Notes under the pieces: generated by a model
The model's input: only the letters and a program-made list of their open reading frames with translations
The model's database searches: none
Told to the model about the DNA's origin: nothing
Assembly: GCA_900045905.1 (NCBI GenBank)
Contig: FCNS01000005.1
Coordinates: 1-64,000 of the forward strand
From: Clostridiales bacterium CHKCI001
GTDB taxonomy: Bacteria > Bacillota > Clostridia > Lachnospirales > Lachnospiraceae
Direction: 5' to 3'
Length of the DNA stretch: 64,000 nucleotides
Shown here: in pieces, positions 62,551 to 64,000 of the stretch
Layout of the letters: each line of letters starts with the position of its first letter
Position numbering within the stretch: the stretch's first letter is position 1
Translations under genes and position numbers: made by a program

Positions 62551-63294
62551 CTATAACTTATATGCATCGCATACGTCCTTTGTATCACCAACCATTTTCG
62601 TTGTTCCATTATCTAGCCATACAACCCGATTGCACATTTCTCGAATTTGACTTAAATCATGAGAAACAAATAAAACAGTGGTTCCACCACTCATCAGTTC
62701 CATCATTCTTGCTCTACTTTTTCTTTGGAAATTTTCATCTCCAACTGCTAAAATTTCATCTACAATTAAAATTTCTGGATTTACTACAGTTGCAATAGAA
62801 AAAGCAAGTCTCATCAACATACCAGAAGAATAATTTCGAATTGGCATGTCAATAAACTCTCCTAATTCTGAGAAATTTAAAATTTCTTCATATTTTTCTG
62901 TTAAAAATGCTTTGGAATATCCTAAAATCGCTCCATTTAGAAAAATATTTTCTCTTCCAGTCAGATCCATATCAAAACCAGATCCCAATTCCAACATAGG
63001 CACAATATTTCCATTGCGCATAACATTACCATTTGTCGGTTTCATAATTCCAGAAATAATTTTCAGAATTGTACTCTTACCTGCGCCGTTGCGTCCAATG
63101 ATTCCAATAACTTCTCCCTTTTTAACCTGGAAACTTACATTTTTTAGTGCCCAAAACTCTTTGAAATGAATTTTTCCTTTCAACATTTGCGTCATCATTT
63201 CTTTAATGCTTGTTACTTTGTCATTGGCCATCATAAAACGCATCGACACATTTTGTATATCTAACATTATTTTGTTATCTTCTATATTTTTCAT
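62551..63294 (-). CDS. polysaccharide ABC transporter ATPase (Wzt/TagH/RfbB type)
   Basis: A 247-residue ATPase: Walker A GRNGAGKST, the family-specific GSGFDMDLTGRENIFLNG, signature YSSGMLMRLAFS and Walker B ILIVDEILAVGD, with His in FVSHDLSQI. It lacks the C-terminal carbohydrate-binding extension of some Wzt proteins. With the upstream permease it exports an undecaprenyl-linked polymer. Confidence 0.93.
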   Translation of the reverse strand: MKNIEDNKIMLDIQNVSMRFMMANDKVTSIKEMMTQMLKGKIHFKEFWALKNVSFQVKKGEVIGIIGRNGAGKSTILKIISGIMKPTNGNVMRNGNIVPMLELGSGFDMDLTGRENIFLNGAILGYSKAFLTEKYEEILNFSELGEFIDMPIRNYSSGMLMRLAFSIATVVNPEILIVDEILAVGDENFQRKSRARMMELMSGGTTVLFVSHDLSQIREMCNRVVWLDNGTTKMVGDTKDVCDAYKL

Positions 63295-63308
63295 TCTAAC
63301 TGCCTCGT

Positions 63309-64000
63309 TTAAATATATAATATAAATTTATCTTGTGTCTTTTTAAATACTATAATACCAATCAACAGCGAACCAAAAGAAAATGCTGCACAAATCACAT
63401 ATTCCATTAGATCTGGAGAAGTTCCGTAAATAATAATTGAACGGATAAATTCTACATAGTGATACATTGGGTTAAATTGCATTGCTTTCGCTAACCACAT
63501 TTGTTTGGTTTCCAGTATCTTAATACCATAAATAATTGGAGTTGCGTACATCCACATTGTAGAAATAACTCCCCATAAAAACTCTACATCATGGAAAAAT
63601 ACCATCAAACTAGATAATAAAAAACTCACCCCTATAATAAATACGATTAATAGAATTAAGAAAATTGGCAACAATAGCAACGCTGGAGTCAAGTATAATT
63701 CATTAAATAGTCCGTAAATAATTGTCACCAGAAGCAATGGAACCATCGATAGAATAATGTTAATACTAGCAGACAGTACCTTTGTAACTGGATAAATATA
63801 TTTTGGCACATATACTTTGGTAATCAGACTGGCATTACCTGTAATGGCACGCATTGCCTGATTCGTACAATCACTAAATCCATTCCAAGTTACAATACCA
63901 GCCAACAAGTAAATCGGATAATGGACAACCCCCATGCCTCTTAAGTCAAACAAATTAGTAAAAACTACATACTGCACAAGCATCATTAATAATGGATTTA
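63309..64000 (-). CDS. polysaccharide ABC permease (Wzm/TagG type), 5' end outside window
   Basis: At least 225 residues of an ABC-2 permease with six hydrophobic segments and the conserved YPIYLLAGIVTWNGFSD and FNPMYHYVEFIRSII motifs. The codons before ATG 63986 continue in frame (PLL before MMLVQY) to the window edge, as in full-length homologues, so about 40 N-terminal residues lie outside. Partner of the Wzt ATPase downstream. Confidence 0.9.
   Translation of the reverse strand, partial: NPLLMMLVQYVVFTNLFDLRGMGVVHYPIYLLAGIVTWNGFSDCTNQAMRAITGNASLITKVYVPKYIYPVTKVLSASINIILSMVPLLLVTIIYGLFNELYLTPALLLLPIFLILLIVFIIGVSFLLSSLMVFFHDVEFLWGVISTMWMYATPIIYGIKILETKQMWLAKAMQFNPMYHYVEFIRSIIIYGTSPDLMEYVICAAFSFGSLLIGIIVFKKTQDKFILYI

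Overview
The window is chromosomal DNA of a low-GC, Gram-positive gut anaerobe, most likely a mucin- and starch-degrading member of the Lachnospiraceae (Mediterraneibacter / Ruminococcus torques-lactaris-like). This rests on AT-rich intergenic DNA with strong AGGAGG ribosome binding sites, a GH101 endo-alpha-N-acetylgalactosaminidase and a surface pullulanase that both end in clostridial ChW repeats, a Cys T-box, LytTR/GHKL two-component pairs and Wzm/Wzt polysaccharide genes. The species is inferred, not proven.

Layout. 0-0.4 kb: three tandem leftward promoters of rRNA-operon type, firing out of the window. 0.5-1.3 kb: an APH(3')-like kinase. 1.6-10.3 kb: secreted pullulanase, cytosolic pullulanase paralogue and a glucose-type PTS EIICBA with an attenuated leader. 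10.6-13.6 kb: zinc-ribbon membrane protein, condensation-type acyltransferase and HSL-type esterase. 13.7-14.0 kb: RNase P RNA. 14.2-21.4 kb: giant GH101 protein. 22-23 kb: phosphotransacetylase. 23.3-32.2 kb: a nine-gene leftward operon (PqqD-like, radical SAM, 146-aa putative precursor, HprK-like kinase, ABC exporter, Ig-like membrane protein, two Wzz-BY-kinases, PHP tyrosine phosphatase). It is divergent from a GHKL sensor kinase whose LytTR regulator follows convergently (32.5-35.0 kb). 35.2-40.9 kb: IS3 remnant, GntR/ABC operon and a decayed integrative element with a small type I toxin, ending at tRNA-Thr. 41-46.6 kb: housekeeping genes rlmB, mrnC, cysS, cysE (under a Cys T-box), ispF and a lipid kinase. 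47 kb: tRNA-Val and tRNA-Met. 47.4-51.1 kb: a second LytTR/GHKL pair, a large structured RNA, a 21-aa peptide ORF, and a secreted bacteriocin-like protein with an immunity-like partner. 51.2-58.5 kb: EamA transporter, glycosyltransferase, CPBP protease and carAB. 59-64 kb: two GT2 glycosyltransferases with Wzt and a truncated Wzm.

How it works together. The carbohydrate genes form a glycan-use block: surface enzymes trim alpha-glucans and mucin O-glycans, internal debranching follows, and sugar enters through the PTS. The 23-32 kb operon is the most unusual part. It joins a RiPP-style maturation set to a CpsBCD-like phosphotyrosine module in one transcription unit, and 11-bp direct repeats spaced 21 bp in the divergent promoter region point to control by the adjacent LytTR regulator. 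The 47-51 kb block looks like a peptide-responsive secretion or bacteriocin locus with an embedded noncoding RNA. All functions are inferred from sequence; no database search was possible.
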